A DNA stretch of 25,746 nucleotides, from contig JAISKE010000050.1 of NCBI GenBank assembly GCA_031261045.1, positions 1 to 25,746 of the forward strand. The letters are read 5' to 3'. This stretch comes from Mycoplasmataceae bacterium (GTDB lineage: Bacteria > Bacillota_I > Bacilli_A > Mycoplasmatales > Mycoplasmoidaceae). The notes under the pieces are model-generated. The model was not told where the DNA came from, searched no databases, and was given only the letters and a program-made list of their open reading frames with translations. A program made the position numbers and the translations under genes. Shown here piece by piece: positions 1-6,707 of the stretch. Numbering within the stretch: the first letter of the stretch is position 1; every line of letters begins with the position of its first letter.

Positions 1-492
1 ATGATTACGAGAGCCAAAGATAAAATGGTAGTTATTAAATCCTTTAAATCTGAAGATATTACTAACATCAACAACGAAAATAGTAATATCTTCAAAGGGT
101 TTTTAAGTTATGTAGAGCAAATTCAAGAAACCGGTGCAAGTGGTGAGCAAACCAATACAACTAATATCGTAGTGAGTCCTATTATTGATAATTTGTATAA
201 CCAATTTAAAGCGAATTCCGGATGAGTGATTGAAAAATATAAAAAGGTTGGTTCCCACACCATGGACTTAGCCATCAGCAAAACTGGCGATCCTAAAATT
301 AGTTTGTGTGTTTTATTAGATGATGAAATTCAATTAAGTAAATATGCGAACGACTCACATCAATGAGTGCAACACATTGACCGTCAGAGGTACTATGAGG
401 ATCGAGGATATCATACCTATCGTATTAATAGTGTGGAATGATATATTAACCCACTACAACTAGCACACAAAATCCAAGAGGAAGTAATATAA
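1..492 (+). CDS. C-terminal part of a superfamily 1 helicase-like protein with a nuclease-like tail (5' partial)
   Basis: The frame is open from the first base to the TAA at 490-492, through TGA-Trp codons. The first residues, MITRAKDKMVVI, look like helicase motif VI (TRAK) of AAA/UvrD-like SF1 helicases, so the gene very likely starts left of the window and the ATG at base 1 is internal. The last ~90 residues contain 'HTMDLAIS', 'CVLLDDE', 'QHIDRQRYYEDRGYHTYRI' and 'EWYINP'. This is the layout of the restriction-endonuclease-like (Vsr/MTES_1575-type) domain that ends many DUF4011/AAA helicases: acidic residues, then R-D/R-x-x-Y, then a W-x-x-x-P end. It probably acts on nucleic acid, possibly in repair or defence. 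Family assignment is by motif memory; the helicase motifs I-V lie outside the window. Confidence 0.6.
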
Positions 493-517
493 AAAGATGA
501 TCTCGAGATCATCTTTT
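492..517. terminator. Perfect 26-bp palindrome, bidirectional terminator
   Basis: AAAAGATGAT-CTCGAG-ATCATCTTTT is a perfect palindrome overlapping the last A of the upstream stop codon. It is A-rich on the left and T-rich on the right, and lies between two convergent genes (492 and 534), so it can serve both strands. Confidence 0.8.
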
Positions 518-533
518 GTTTGAGATTAAATTA

Positions 534-980
534 TTATTTTTGAGTTACTCTATTCTTAACGTCTTTTGCCACACTTTTAGAGTTTTTCTTACCAGGAAGG
601 GCAATTTTAGATAATTTAATAGCTCGGTGTGAAGCGTCTTTAGCACTAATCATGGTAACAGCGAACCAGAAGCCAATACAGCCAAATATTAAAACAATTC
701 CCAAAATAACGATTGCCACTATGCCATATCAAGTCAAATGACCCGCTAAATTACTATTTGGACTAGTAAAACTAGGCAATTTATCTAGAGCGCTAGTAGC
801 GCCAGATACTCCCATTTCACCTAATAAACCTAACAAGAATATTATCCCTAATACCACTGCCGCAATTAAGGCAGTAGCAATAACAAACTTACGTCAACCA
901 TTGCCTTTATCTAATTTCTTGATGTTTTTATTTCTATCTTCGTTGGATATATATCCTTGATGCTTCATTATGTCTGTCAT
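534..980 (-). CDS. Small two-TM membrane protein, unknown function
   Basis: 148 residues, open through a TGA-Trp codon near the middle. The start ATG at 980 is chosen because AAGGAG lies 6 bases upstream. The N-terminal ~30 residues are polar and basic (MTDIMKHQGYISNEDRNKN...KKLDKGNGWRK). Two hydrophobic segments follow (about 33-57, rich in A/V/I/L/G, and about 83-108, 'AIVILGIVLIFGCIGFWFAV'), separated by a Ser/Pro/Asn-rich loop. The C-terminal tail is basic (KLSKIALPGKKNSKSVAKDVKNR). The basic ends suggest both termini are cytoplasmic. It runs head-to-head with the glycosylase gene at 1043, sharing a ~60-bp promoter region. I do not recognise a family. Confidence 0.75.
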
Positions 981-1042
981 ATTTTTCTCCTTATTAATGT
1001 TGATAAACATTATATACTATTTAATTCATCGAAAAATTATTT

Positions 1043-1666
1043 ATGAAACCATTATTTGTGTATAAAAATGTTGCAAAATCTCAATTGGAAGAACTTTTTA
1101 CTTACGAGCCAAAGTTAAAATCATTAATTTTATTAGATAAACCATTCACTGTGAGAATTATGCCCGACATCTATCAATGTTTTGTACATACGGTAATTAG
1201 CCAACAGCTTTCTTCAGCGGCGGTAGACACCATTTGGAATAAATTATTGTTTAGTTTTAAAAAGATTGATCCCAAAACATTAAGTAAAGCTACGACTGAA
1301 CAATTAAACGCCATTGGATTATCTCCCCAGAAGATTTCATTAATTAAAAAAATATCCTACGACATCATTGATAAAAAATTAAACTTCGATAAGATGACTA
1401 AGTGGTCTTATGAAGAAATTTTTAATAAATTAACTCCATACAAATATATTGGTAAGTGAACGGTTGATATTCTTCTTCTTTTCGGTTTTTATCGACCAGA
1501 TATGTTATTACTTGAGGATTTCGGTGTAAAACGTGGTCTTAAACATTTGTATGATGTAGATGAAGTGACGGAAAACTTAACAAATAAGATCAAACATAAA
1601 ATCCCCCAATATCTATGAACAGTGTTTACGCTTTGTCTATGATATATTTCAAACAATGTTAAATAG
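1043..1666 (+). CDS. alkA: DNA-3-methyladenine glycosylase II-like (AlkA family, HhH-GPD)
   Basis: 207 residues with TGA-Trp codons at the HhH motif and near the end. It would excise alkylated purines from DNA as the first step of base excision repair. The helix-hairpin-helix is 'LTPYKYIGKWTVDILLLF' (about residues 130-148), where the family has P-x-x-G-x-W-T-A. It is followed by 'RPDMLLLEDFGVKRGL', whose Asp after LLLE matches the catalytic Asp of AlkA (a D-D-Y/F context in E. coli). 'TVISQQLSSAAVDTIWNKL' is the typical N-terminal GPD helix (I-x-x-Q-Q-x-S). No Fe-S cluster cysteines are present, as expected for AlkA and unlike Nth/MutY. The protein lacks the N-terminal TBP-like domain of E. 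coli AlkA, as short bacterial forms do. No clear Shine-Dalgarno sequence precedes the ATG. Confidence 0.85.
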
Positions 1667-1680
1667 TATTCTTATTGTTG

Positions 1681-1737
1681 TATAAGATAGATGATTGGGT
1701 GTCGCTTAAGTGCAAGGTGTTAAACTTGCACTTTTTT
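1681..1737 (+). ncRNA. Short RNA unit 1 (promoter plus terminator hairpin), orphan antitoxin-like copy
   Basis: TATAAG (1681-1686) is followed 27 bases on by a 9-bp stem AAGTGCAAG / CTTGCACTT (1708-1733) with the 8-base loop GTGTTAAA and a T-run to 1737. The RNA would begin near 1692 and be about 45 nt long. The same architecture occurs at 1765-1817 and 2025-2079, with different stem bases that still pair. This copy has no peptide gene facing it, unlike the other two. It starts 15 bases after the glycosylase stop codon and could also serve as that gene's terminator. Confidence 0.6.
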
Positions 1738-1764
1738 ATTTACGAATTTATTTTTTTATTGACG

Positions 1765-1817
1765 TATAAGTAATAAGATGGGTTACTGAAACACAGGGTG
1801 TGAAACCTGTGTTTTTT
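1765..1817 (+). ncRNA. Short RNA unit 2, candidate antisense partner of the peptide gene at 1889-1951
   Basis: TATAAG at 1765-1770 is followed 24 bases on by the stem AAACACAGG / CCTGTGTTT (1789-1814), loop GTGTGAAA, then T's to 1817. The predicted RNA (from about 1776) starts GATGGGTTACTG. Compared with units 1 and 3, three base pairs differ with both sides of the stem changed, which is compensatory covariation. The RNA ends 11 bases before the terminator of the convergent peptide gene. Its GTTACTGAAAC is 8/11 complementary to the leader of that gene, next to its ribosome-binding site (weak match). Confidence 0.62.
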
Positions 1818-1828
1818 ATTTATAAACA

Positions 1829-1862
1829 AAAAGCACATAGGTCGTTAGACCTATGTGCTTTT
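1829..1862 (-). terminator. Terminator of peptide gene 1 (15-bp stem)
   Basis: On the minus strand AAAAGCACATAGGTC pairs with GACCTATGTGCTTTT around the loop TAAC, followed by TTGTTT. The loop region GTCTAAC is complementary at 6 of 7 positions to the loop region GTTAAAC of RNA units 1 and 3, so kissing-loop contact is possible. T-runs on both sides make it potentially bidirectional. Confidence 0.75.
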
Positions 1863-1888
1863 CTTTTCTTCACTAGCAACGTCATTAA

Positions 1889-1951
1889 CTATTTACGGCT
1901 AATTAAAGCAATAAATGATAACATAAGGATAATGAACACATAACTGTCCAT
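1889..1951 (-). CDS. 20-residue hydrophobic peptide, Fst/holin-like-toxin type (peptide 1)
   Basis: Translation: MDSYVFIILMLSFIALISRK. It has a short polar N-terminus, one uninterrupted hydrophobic segment (Y4-I17) and a basic C-terminus. This is the shape of type I toxins such as Fst and the 'putative holin-like toxin' peptides of Firmicutes (Y-x-x-x-x-L-M-L-x-F...A-L-I pattern), which insert into the membrane. GGAGGT lies at 1954-1959 on the minus strand, only 2 bases before the ATG; the spacing is short, so a start at the in-frame GTG (codon 5) is an alternative. The Shine-Dalgarno sequence can pair with ACTTCC at 1971-1976. A diverged copy of the same length lies 258 bases to the right. 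It is too short for ordinary gene callers. The peptide's existence is an inference from the duplicate, the RBS and the flanking RNA architecture. Confidence 0.55.
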   Translation of the reverse strand: MDSYVFIILMLSFIALISRK

Positions 1952-1953
1952 AC

Positions 1954-1976
1954 ACCTCCGTTATGTTATTGGAAGT
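1954..1976 (-). promoter_or_regulatory. Hairpin sequestering the Shine-Dalgarno of peptide 1
   Basis: On the minus strand ACUUCC (1976-1971) can pair with GGAGGU (1959-1954), one pair being G-U, around an 11-nt loop AAUAACAUAAC. This would hide the ribosome-binding site, as the 5' stem of fst mRNA does. It was paired by eye, not with a folding program. Confidence 0.45.
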
Positions 1977-2024
1977 AGATATAAAAGATAAAGTGTATTT
2001 TATATATAACTACAGATTTTATGC

Positions 2025-2079
2025 TATAAACTAATGTGGGTAGCCGCTAAGCACAAGGTGTTAAACTTGTGCTTTTTTT
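2025..2079 (+). ncRNA. Short RNA unit 3, candidate antisense partner of the peptide 2 transcript
   Basis: TGC-TATAAA (2022-2030) looks like an extended -10. The stem AAGCACAAG / CTTGTGCTT (2049-2074) with loop GTGTTAAA begins 24 bases after the hexamer start, and T's run to 2079. The predicted RNA (from about 2036, ~44 nt) carries TGGGTAGCCGCTAA at its 5' end. The same 14 bases recur on the plus strand at 2248-2261, inside the leader of the convergent minus-strand transcript, so the RNA is perfectly complementary to that mRNA over 14 nt. Paired direct repeats in two convergent transcripts are the hallmark of the par/Fst antitoxin RNAII. Confidence 0.68.
2037..2050 (+). repeat. 14-bp direct repeat TGGGTAGCCGCTAA, copy a (copy b at 2248-2261)
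   Basis: Identical 14-mers at 2037-2050 and 2248-2261, unrelated on both flanks. Copy a falls at the 5' end of RNA unit 3. Copy b falls in codons 8-12 of the leader ORF of the opposing transcript. They read in opposite transcripts, giving sense-antisense complementarity. Confidence 0.9.
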
Positions 2080-2086
2080 AAAAACA

Positions 2087-2120
2087 AAAAGCGCAAAAGT
2101 CGTTGGACGAATGCGCTTTT
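2087..2120 (-). terminator. Terminator of peptide gene 2
   Basis: On the minus strand AAAAGCGCA...GTC and GAC...TGCGCTTTT pair around the loop CAAC, with a 3-base internal bulge, followed by TTGTTT. It shares its loop context and position with the 1829-1862 terminator. The 21 bases from the outer stem into the 3' UTR (2115-2135) are identical to 1857-1877. Confidence 0.75.
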
Positions 2121-2146
2121 CTTTTCTTCACTAGCGGTGGTCTTAG

Positions 2147-2209
2147 TTACCTACTGCTAATTAAAGTAATAAATACCAAGATTAATACTATGAACACATA
2201 AGTGCCCAA
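2147..2209 (-). CDS. Diverged copy of the hydrophobic peptide (peptide 2), TTG start
   Basis: Reads (L/M)GTYVFIVLILVFITLISSR, 20 codons, matching peptide 1 at about 12 of 20 positions including YVFI, F-I and LIS. The ATG of peptide 1 corresponds to TTG here, and the strong GGAGG is replaced by a G-poor stretch, so this copy is either poorly translated, coupled to the leader ORF at 2221-2283, or decaying. The alignable 3' flank and terminator show it arose by tandem duplication of a ~260-bp unit. Note that the in-frame GTG at codon 5 is also conserved. Confidence 0.45.
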   Translation of the reverse strand: MGTYVFIVLILVFITLISSR

Positions 2210-2220
2210 AATAAACCTAA

Positions 2221-2283
2221 CTATCCAGTTGGCATAACCAACCAGAATGGGTAGCCGCTAATGAAGAAGGAATTGATAGACAT
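2221..2283 (-). CDS. Leader ORF with strong Shine-Dalgarno upstream of peptide 2
   Basis: ATG at 2283 is preceded by GGAGGT (2294-2289) with an ideal 5-base spacer. The 20 codons read MSINSFFISGYPFWLVMPTG and end in TAG 11 bases before the TTG of peptide 2. Codons 8-12 (TTAGCGGCTACCCA on the mRNA) are the target of RNA unit 3. It could be the translated, antisense-controlled ORF that drives peptide 2 by coupling, or itself the active peptide. No family is recognised. Confidence 0.4.
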   Translation of the reverse strand: MSINSFFISGYPFWLVMPTG

Positions 2284-2292
2284 AATCTACCT

Positions 2293-2330
2293 CCTACCAT
2301 CTATACTCTGTTAAAAATATGGATGGTAAG
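2293..2330 (-). promoter_or_regulatory. 5' hairpin covering the Shine-Dalgarno of the leader ORF
   Basis: On the minus strand CUUACCAUC (2330-2322) can pair over nine positions, one of them G-U, with GAUGGUAGG (2301-2293), whose last bases enter the GGAGGT. It would fold before the RBS is free. A TATAAG at 2348-2343 is a plausible -10 giving a start just upstream of the hairpin. Confidence 0.5.
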
Positions 2331-2408
2331 TTAGTATCGGTGCTTATAACAATAAACTTTCCGTAGTTTGTCTTAAATTTGTTTAATAATTTCCCAGTTA
2401 TTTTCTAA

Positions 2409-4535
2409 TTAGATTAAAGAGAAGCCAAATGCTACCCAGTATACTGCACCAGCCAATATGTAGGCCACAATAAATGAAAATAACATTTGAATACCTAGGG
2501 TTTTTAATCCACCCTCTTTTTTAATGATAGCTAGTGTTGCGGCACATGGCATCATTAACATAATCATCATTAAATAACTCAAGGATTCAGGAACGGTAGC
2601 ATGAAAACCATCAGGGTAAAGCATACCAATATTAGTGATGGCAATTTCTTTTGCAGGAACAGCACTTAAGATAGAAGCAGTTAATTTTCAACCATCTTGA
2701 TTAATTGATCCACTACCAATATTACCAAAACCAATTGGTACAAAAATGTATTGTAAGCCCTTAGCTGTATATCCTAATAATGAATAGTCAATGTTGCTGT
2801 CTACATGTCATTGGTTAAAACTAATGGTGGGGTCAATGTGCAATAATAATCAAATTACCGCACTAATACTAACAATGACTATGCCGGCTTTCTTAATAAA
2901 TTCTTTTAGTTGTAATCAAACACTTTTCATAATCACTACAAAATCAGGTTTTCTTCAATTAACCATTTCCACCAAGAAAAATGATTTTTGTTGTCTAAAT
3001 AGAATCTTCGAGAAGAATAAACCCATACATAATGCAATAAAACCTGAAACTAAAACCAATACAATCATAATTGCTCAACCTCAAGTGGCAGAAATTAAAT
3101 TACAGACAAAAATAAATACAATTACTCTGGCACTACAAGCAATGAATGGCGTAATTAGAATTGCGACGATTCGTTCTTTAGCAGAATTACTACTCCGGCT
3201 CATCATCACAGCTGGTACACTACAACCGAAACCAGTTAGTAACCCTACAACACTACGGCCACTAATACCAAACTTAGCCAATGCTTGGTCTAACAACACA
3301 GAAGCTCGCGAGATAATGCCTACTTGGTTAATGATATTAACTAAGACAAATAAAATAAAGATGACAGGAATGAAAGACAGAACAGCAAAGAACCCTTGGA
3401 TAACTCCATCTAAGAAGAAATTACCAATTCATAAACCTATAGCATTTGTGCCCTGAGTCTTATGCAGGTTGTCAATAATTAATTTAGAAAATAGATCATC
3501 AGAGATTAATTTTTGTAACCCACCACCCGTTCAAGGACTGAAGGCAATAAAGTAAATTAGAATCATCATTAAGAAAAATAAAGGGATACCAATTCATTTG
3601 TTAAGTAATAAGCGATCAGCTTTGTGTTGTGTGAGTTTAGTTGATTTAATATAAGGTTTTGTCTTACTAATACATTGGTCTAACACGGCATCGATAAATT
3701 GTTTTTTAGTATCTATAATCTCATCATACAGTTTGACACCCTCAATTATTGGAGAAATTTTCTCTCAATGTTTTGGATAGTGATGGGCCAATTCTTCTTT
3801 GATGTATTGGTTATCTTCTAATAGCATTAAAGCATAGAATCGAGGCGAAATATTTCGATTGGGAAGCATTCTTATTAATCGCTGAATGTAAGATTCTACT
3901 TTAGTAGAGTATTTAATCTTCAATGGAGATACGTTATGATCATCTTTAATACTAACATCAGCCTCTAACAAACCAATTTTACGATTAGCTTGAGTAGGAA
4001 TAACTTTAACATTATTTAATAATTTACTTAATTTCTTAAAATCAATGGCATCAGTATTAATCTCATCCACCATATTAACAATTAAAGTACTCATCATGCC
4101 AGTTTCTAAACACTGTAATGATAAAAATAAATCACGTTTAATAGATTCAGCACCCACAATATTAATAATCTTATGAAAGTGCTCTCCAAATAATTCATGA
4201 GCAACAATTTTTTCTTCATCAAACGGATGTGATAAGTTATAAAGACCTGGTAAATCCACTACAGCGATAGATTTAAAAGTTCTTAAACGACCAATGGTAT
4301 CTTCCACGGTCATTCGATCAATGTTGGACACTACAGCAGTAGACGTTGTAACTTTATTAAAGAATGTAGATTTACCAACATTAGGTGCGCCAATTAAAAC
4401 AACGACATGTTCTATACCCTTACTGTTAAAATGACCACCATGATGATGAATGGTTTTGTGATGTTCCTCGTGTCATTCTTCGTAAAGAACGTTAGCTTGG
4501 TTGGAACTGTTTATTGTCTTGATATTCCCTGACAT
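2409..4535 (-). CDS. feoB: Ferrous iron transport protein B (FeoB)
   Basis: 708 residues, with several TGA-Trp codons. GTP-gated Fe(II) importer in the cell membrane. The N-terminal G domain has Walker A GAPNVGKST (about 49-57), G3 'VVDLPGLYNLS' and G4 'NMVDE'. A GDI-like helical region follows, then the transmembrane core with the FeoB signature 'GFGCSVPAVMMSRSSNSAKER...CSAR' and the second gate 'LSAVPAKEIAITNIG'. The ATG at 4535 is chosen because it keeps a short N-terminus and overlaps feoA by 44 bases, the usual FeoA-FeoB coupling. Ahead of the G domain is a His-rich stretch (HEEHHKTIHHHGGH, about 22-35) that could bind metal. The C-terminus ends in a TM helix without the FeoC-like cysteine tail. 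Promoter: from feoA. Confidence 0.95.
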
Positions 4536-4746
4536 TTATATACCTACAATCTTCTTCTCTTAATACATACTCTACACCACGGATTAATAGATGTAAGATT
4601 TTATTACTCTGATCATAATCCAATACTTGTAAAATTGTATTTTTAGTAACACCAATATTGCTCATTTTATGCATAATAATTGGATCACTAAACTGCACAT
4701 CAATTACTTGGACCGTTTTGCCTTTTAATTGACTAGTTAGTTGCAT
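4492..4746 (-). CDS. feoA: Ferrous iron transport protein A (FeoA)
   Basis: 84 residues of SH3-like FeoA fold: 'LKGKTVQVIDVQFSD...HKMSNIGVTKNTILQVLDYD...HLLIRGVEYVLREEDCRYI'. FeoA is a small cytosolic partner of FeoB thought to modulate its GTPase or gating. There are two candidate starts. I prefer the ATG at 4746 over the one at 4755 because TATAAT (4759-4754) overlaps the upstream ATG and ends 7 bases before the downstream one, the same geometry as other leaderless genes here. If that hexamer is the -10, the transcript starts at the 4746 ATG. The 3' end overlaps feoB by 44 bases in another frame. Confidence 0.92.
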   Translation of the reverse strand: MQLTSQLKGKTVQVIDVQFSDPIIMHKMSNIGVTKNTILQVLDYDQSNKILHLLIRGVEYVLREEDCRYINVREYQDNKQFQPS

Positions 4747-4753
4747 GGCGTTC

Positions 4754-4759
4754 ATTATA
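4754..4759 (-). promoter_or_regulatory. -10 TATAAT of feoAB, leaderless geometry
   Basis: Consensus TATAAT on the minus strand, 7 bases before the ATG at 4746, with no Shine-Dalgarno sequence. Confidence 0.55.
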
Positions 4760-4857
4760 TATTAATTAATGGATTAGTGGTTAAAGGAAAAACTCCTCGT
4801 CATATAAACCACAAATAAAATTAAAAAATAATTTAACTGGTAAAATTAGATTAGTGT

Positions 4858-5832
4858 ATGGGTAACGACCTTAGTAAAATAAAACTAAAAAATTCTAAAA
4901 ATCGAAATTTATCGATGTTAGATTTATTGGCATTTTTCTTTGGTATTATCATTAGATCTAAAAAATACATCTTTGTATTATTTCTTTGTATACCAGGAAT
5001 TGCCATAATTTTTACACTTTTTGCAAACCATGTATCTGAATTTACAGTACCTAATTATGAATATTTAAAAGATTTCGTCACTAGAGACAATTTTGCCTCA
5101 GCTTTAATTGTGATGTGTCTTCCGGTATCGGTACTGTTGATGCCTATTACCATTAGAGAATTTACGAACTCCTCATTATTTTTACAAATGTCTTTACACA
5201 AAATCAATAAGGTAAAAGTGGTGTATTCATTATTTATAGTTACCGCTGTTTTATTAATTATATGTATGTTAAATGATGTATGAGTGGAAGCGGCGTTAAG
5301 TACGGATACTTTTTATAGCACTGTAAATTGTGGCTTTGAGATTGGTGGTTTTATCTATACATTAGTTATGTGCATATTTACTTTTGCTGCAGTTGCCGTA
5401 ATGCTTGGCTTCTTTTTAAAAACTAATATTTCTATCTTGGGAGTGGGTTTTGTATTCATTGTGGCTATTTTTCTTTTAGGTGGTGTGGTGGTGAGGAATT
5501 ATACTTTCATTAACGATGATGGTAAAACGGATATTTTATATTATTTGGTACATTTTATTCCATTTAATTATATTCAGGCGGATTTTGGCACTAGTTTCAC
5601 ACATTCTTCAGTTTATCAGGATTCAGTTGCATCTTTAAACCCGAACGGCACAGTATTTAATCCTAGAGACGGACATTTTTGATACTTCCCATACATTAAT
5701 TTAGACACGCCCGAGCACACTGCATGAGAATTGTGGATTGGTCTATTTTTCCCGTGAGTATTTTCTGGCGGATTATTAGCGGCCGTACATATTCAAATGG
5801 CTAAAAACGCCAAGAGATTAAATGCTCTATAG
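4858..5832 (+). CDS. ABC-2-like multi-pass membrane protein
   Basis: 324 residues with several TGA-Trp codons. About six hydrophobic segments: roughly 36-56 (YIFVLFLCIPGIAIIFTLFA), 82-101, 123-140, 160-186, 193-211 and 294-310. A large extracytoplasmic loop (~215-290) lies before the last helix. Layout and the lack of a nucleotide-binding domain fit an ABC-2 permease subunit. The neighbour at 5838-6533 is an ABC ATPase encoded convergently with 5 bases between stop codons, so the two are probably functional partners though not an operon. No strong RBS is seen before the ATG. Substrate unknown. It might instead be an unrelated mollicute membrane protein; assignment rests on topology and context. 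Confidence 0.6.
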
Positions 5833-5837
5833 CCTAG

Positions 5838-6533
5838 TTACATCAATTTCATTTTTTCCATTATTTTACGTTTGATTGCAGAAACCGGAAGTATTTTTAA
5901 TGATTTGGAGTTTTCTTCTATAAAAAAACCACACGACGTTAGTTGTGTTAGTTCATATGGAGAATGGGCAATAAGCACAATTTTAATACTGTGTGCTGAA
6001 CAATATTCTTTAATGGTTTTAATTAATTGTTCACGGTTATCAATGTCATTGAATGGTTCATCCATGAATGCAATTGACGGATTAAAGAACAGACATAAAA
6101 AAATAGTTAAACGTCTACTTTGCCCACCAGATAAAGAGGTTGTAAAAATATTCACAATTGAATCAATTTTTAATTGAGTATACAATTGATGATTTTCAAT
6201 ATTTTGAAGTTCAAGGGAATGAATTCTCGCAAATAATATGAGTAATGATTTAACCTTTACCCCTGTCATTCATGAAGAAAATTGAGAGCAATAACCAATA
6301 TCAGGGATTTTATTAGTACTTAATACTTCATTGCTGAATTTTACATTACCAGAGGTGGGGGCTAGTATTCCACATATAATTTTCATAAGTGTAGATTTGC
6401 CAGAACCGTTAACTCCGGCAATACAAAAATTTTTGCTTGGAATGTTAGCGCTTATATTTTTAAATAAGGTTCTGGAAGCAGGTATCGTATATGTAATTTT
6501 GGATAATTTGATCATGAGTTCTATGTTATTCAT
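5838..6533 (-). CDS. ABC transporter ATP-binding protein
   Basis: 231 residues, one internal TGA-Trp at 6270-6272 that joins two halves of one clear NBD. Walker A 'GVNGSGKST' (about 40-48), Q-loop 'YCSQ', signature 'LSGGQSRR', Walker B 'PSIAFMDEP', D-loop 'FNDID' and H-loop 'LIAHSP' are all present, so it should be active. The signature and short length resemble CcmA/DrrA-type exporter NBDs that pair with ABC-2 permeases. The likely partner is the convergent membrane protein at 4858-5832. No Shine-Dalgarno sequence precedes the ATG; TATAAT at 6544-6539 lies 5 bases upstream of it, suggesting a leaderless mRNA. Substrate cannot be told. Confidence 0.88.
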
Positions 6534-6538
6534 TAATT

Positions 6539-6544
6539 ATTATA
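6539..6544 (-). promoter_or_regulatory. -10 TATAAT of the ABC ATPase gene, leaderless geometry
   Basis: TATAAT on the minus strand, 5 bases before the ATG at 6533. No Shine-Dalgarno sequence is present. Confidence 0.5.
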
Positions 6545-6707
6545 CTTTTAATCATTTTATAAGTTAATATGTTTATTCAACCCAACCCATTATGTTTATT
6601 TATTTGTCTGAGAGTTTTGAAGGTAGTTTTGACTTGGTTTGCTCAAATAACAAAAATTTTTTATTTTCAATCGTTATTTAGTATATACTGTAAACCATAG
6701 AGGTTAT

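Noticed and set aside
1681..2120. CRISPR-like array
   Set aside because: The repeated elements are hairpins with U-runs at unequal spacing on both strands and diverged sequence, not identical repeats with unique spacers.
2791..3456. 221-codon plus-strand open frame
   Set aside because: It is the antisense of the FeoB membrane domain, whose minus-strand reading has clear family motifs; the plus-strand translation has no recognisable features.
5872..6177. 101-codon plus-strand open frame
   Set aside because: Shadow of the ABC ATPase, which carries all NBD motifs on the minus strand.
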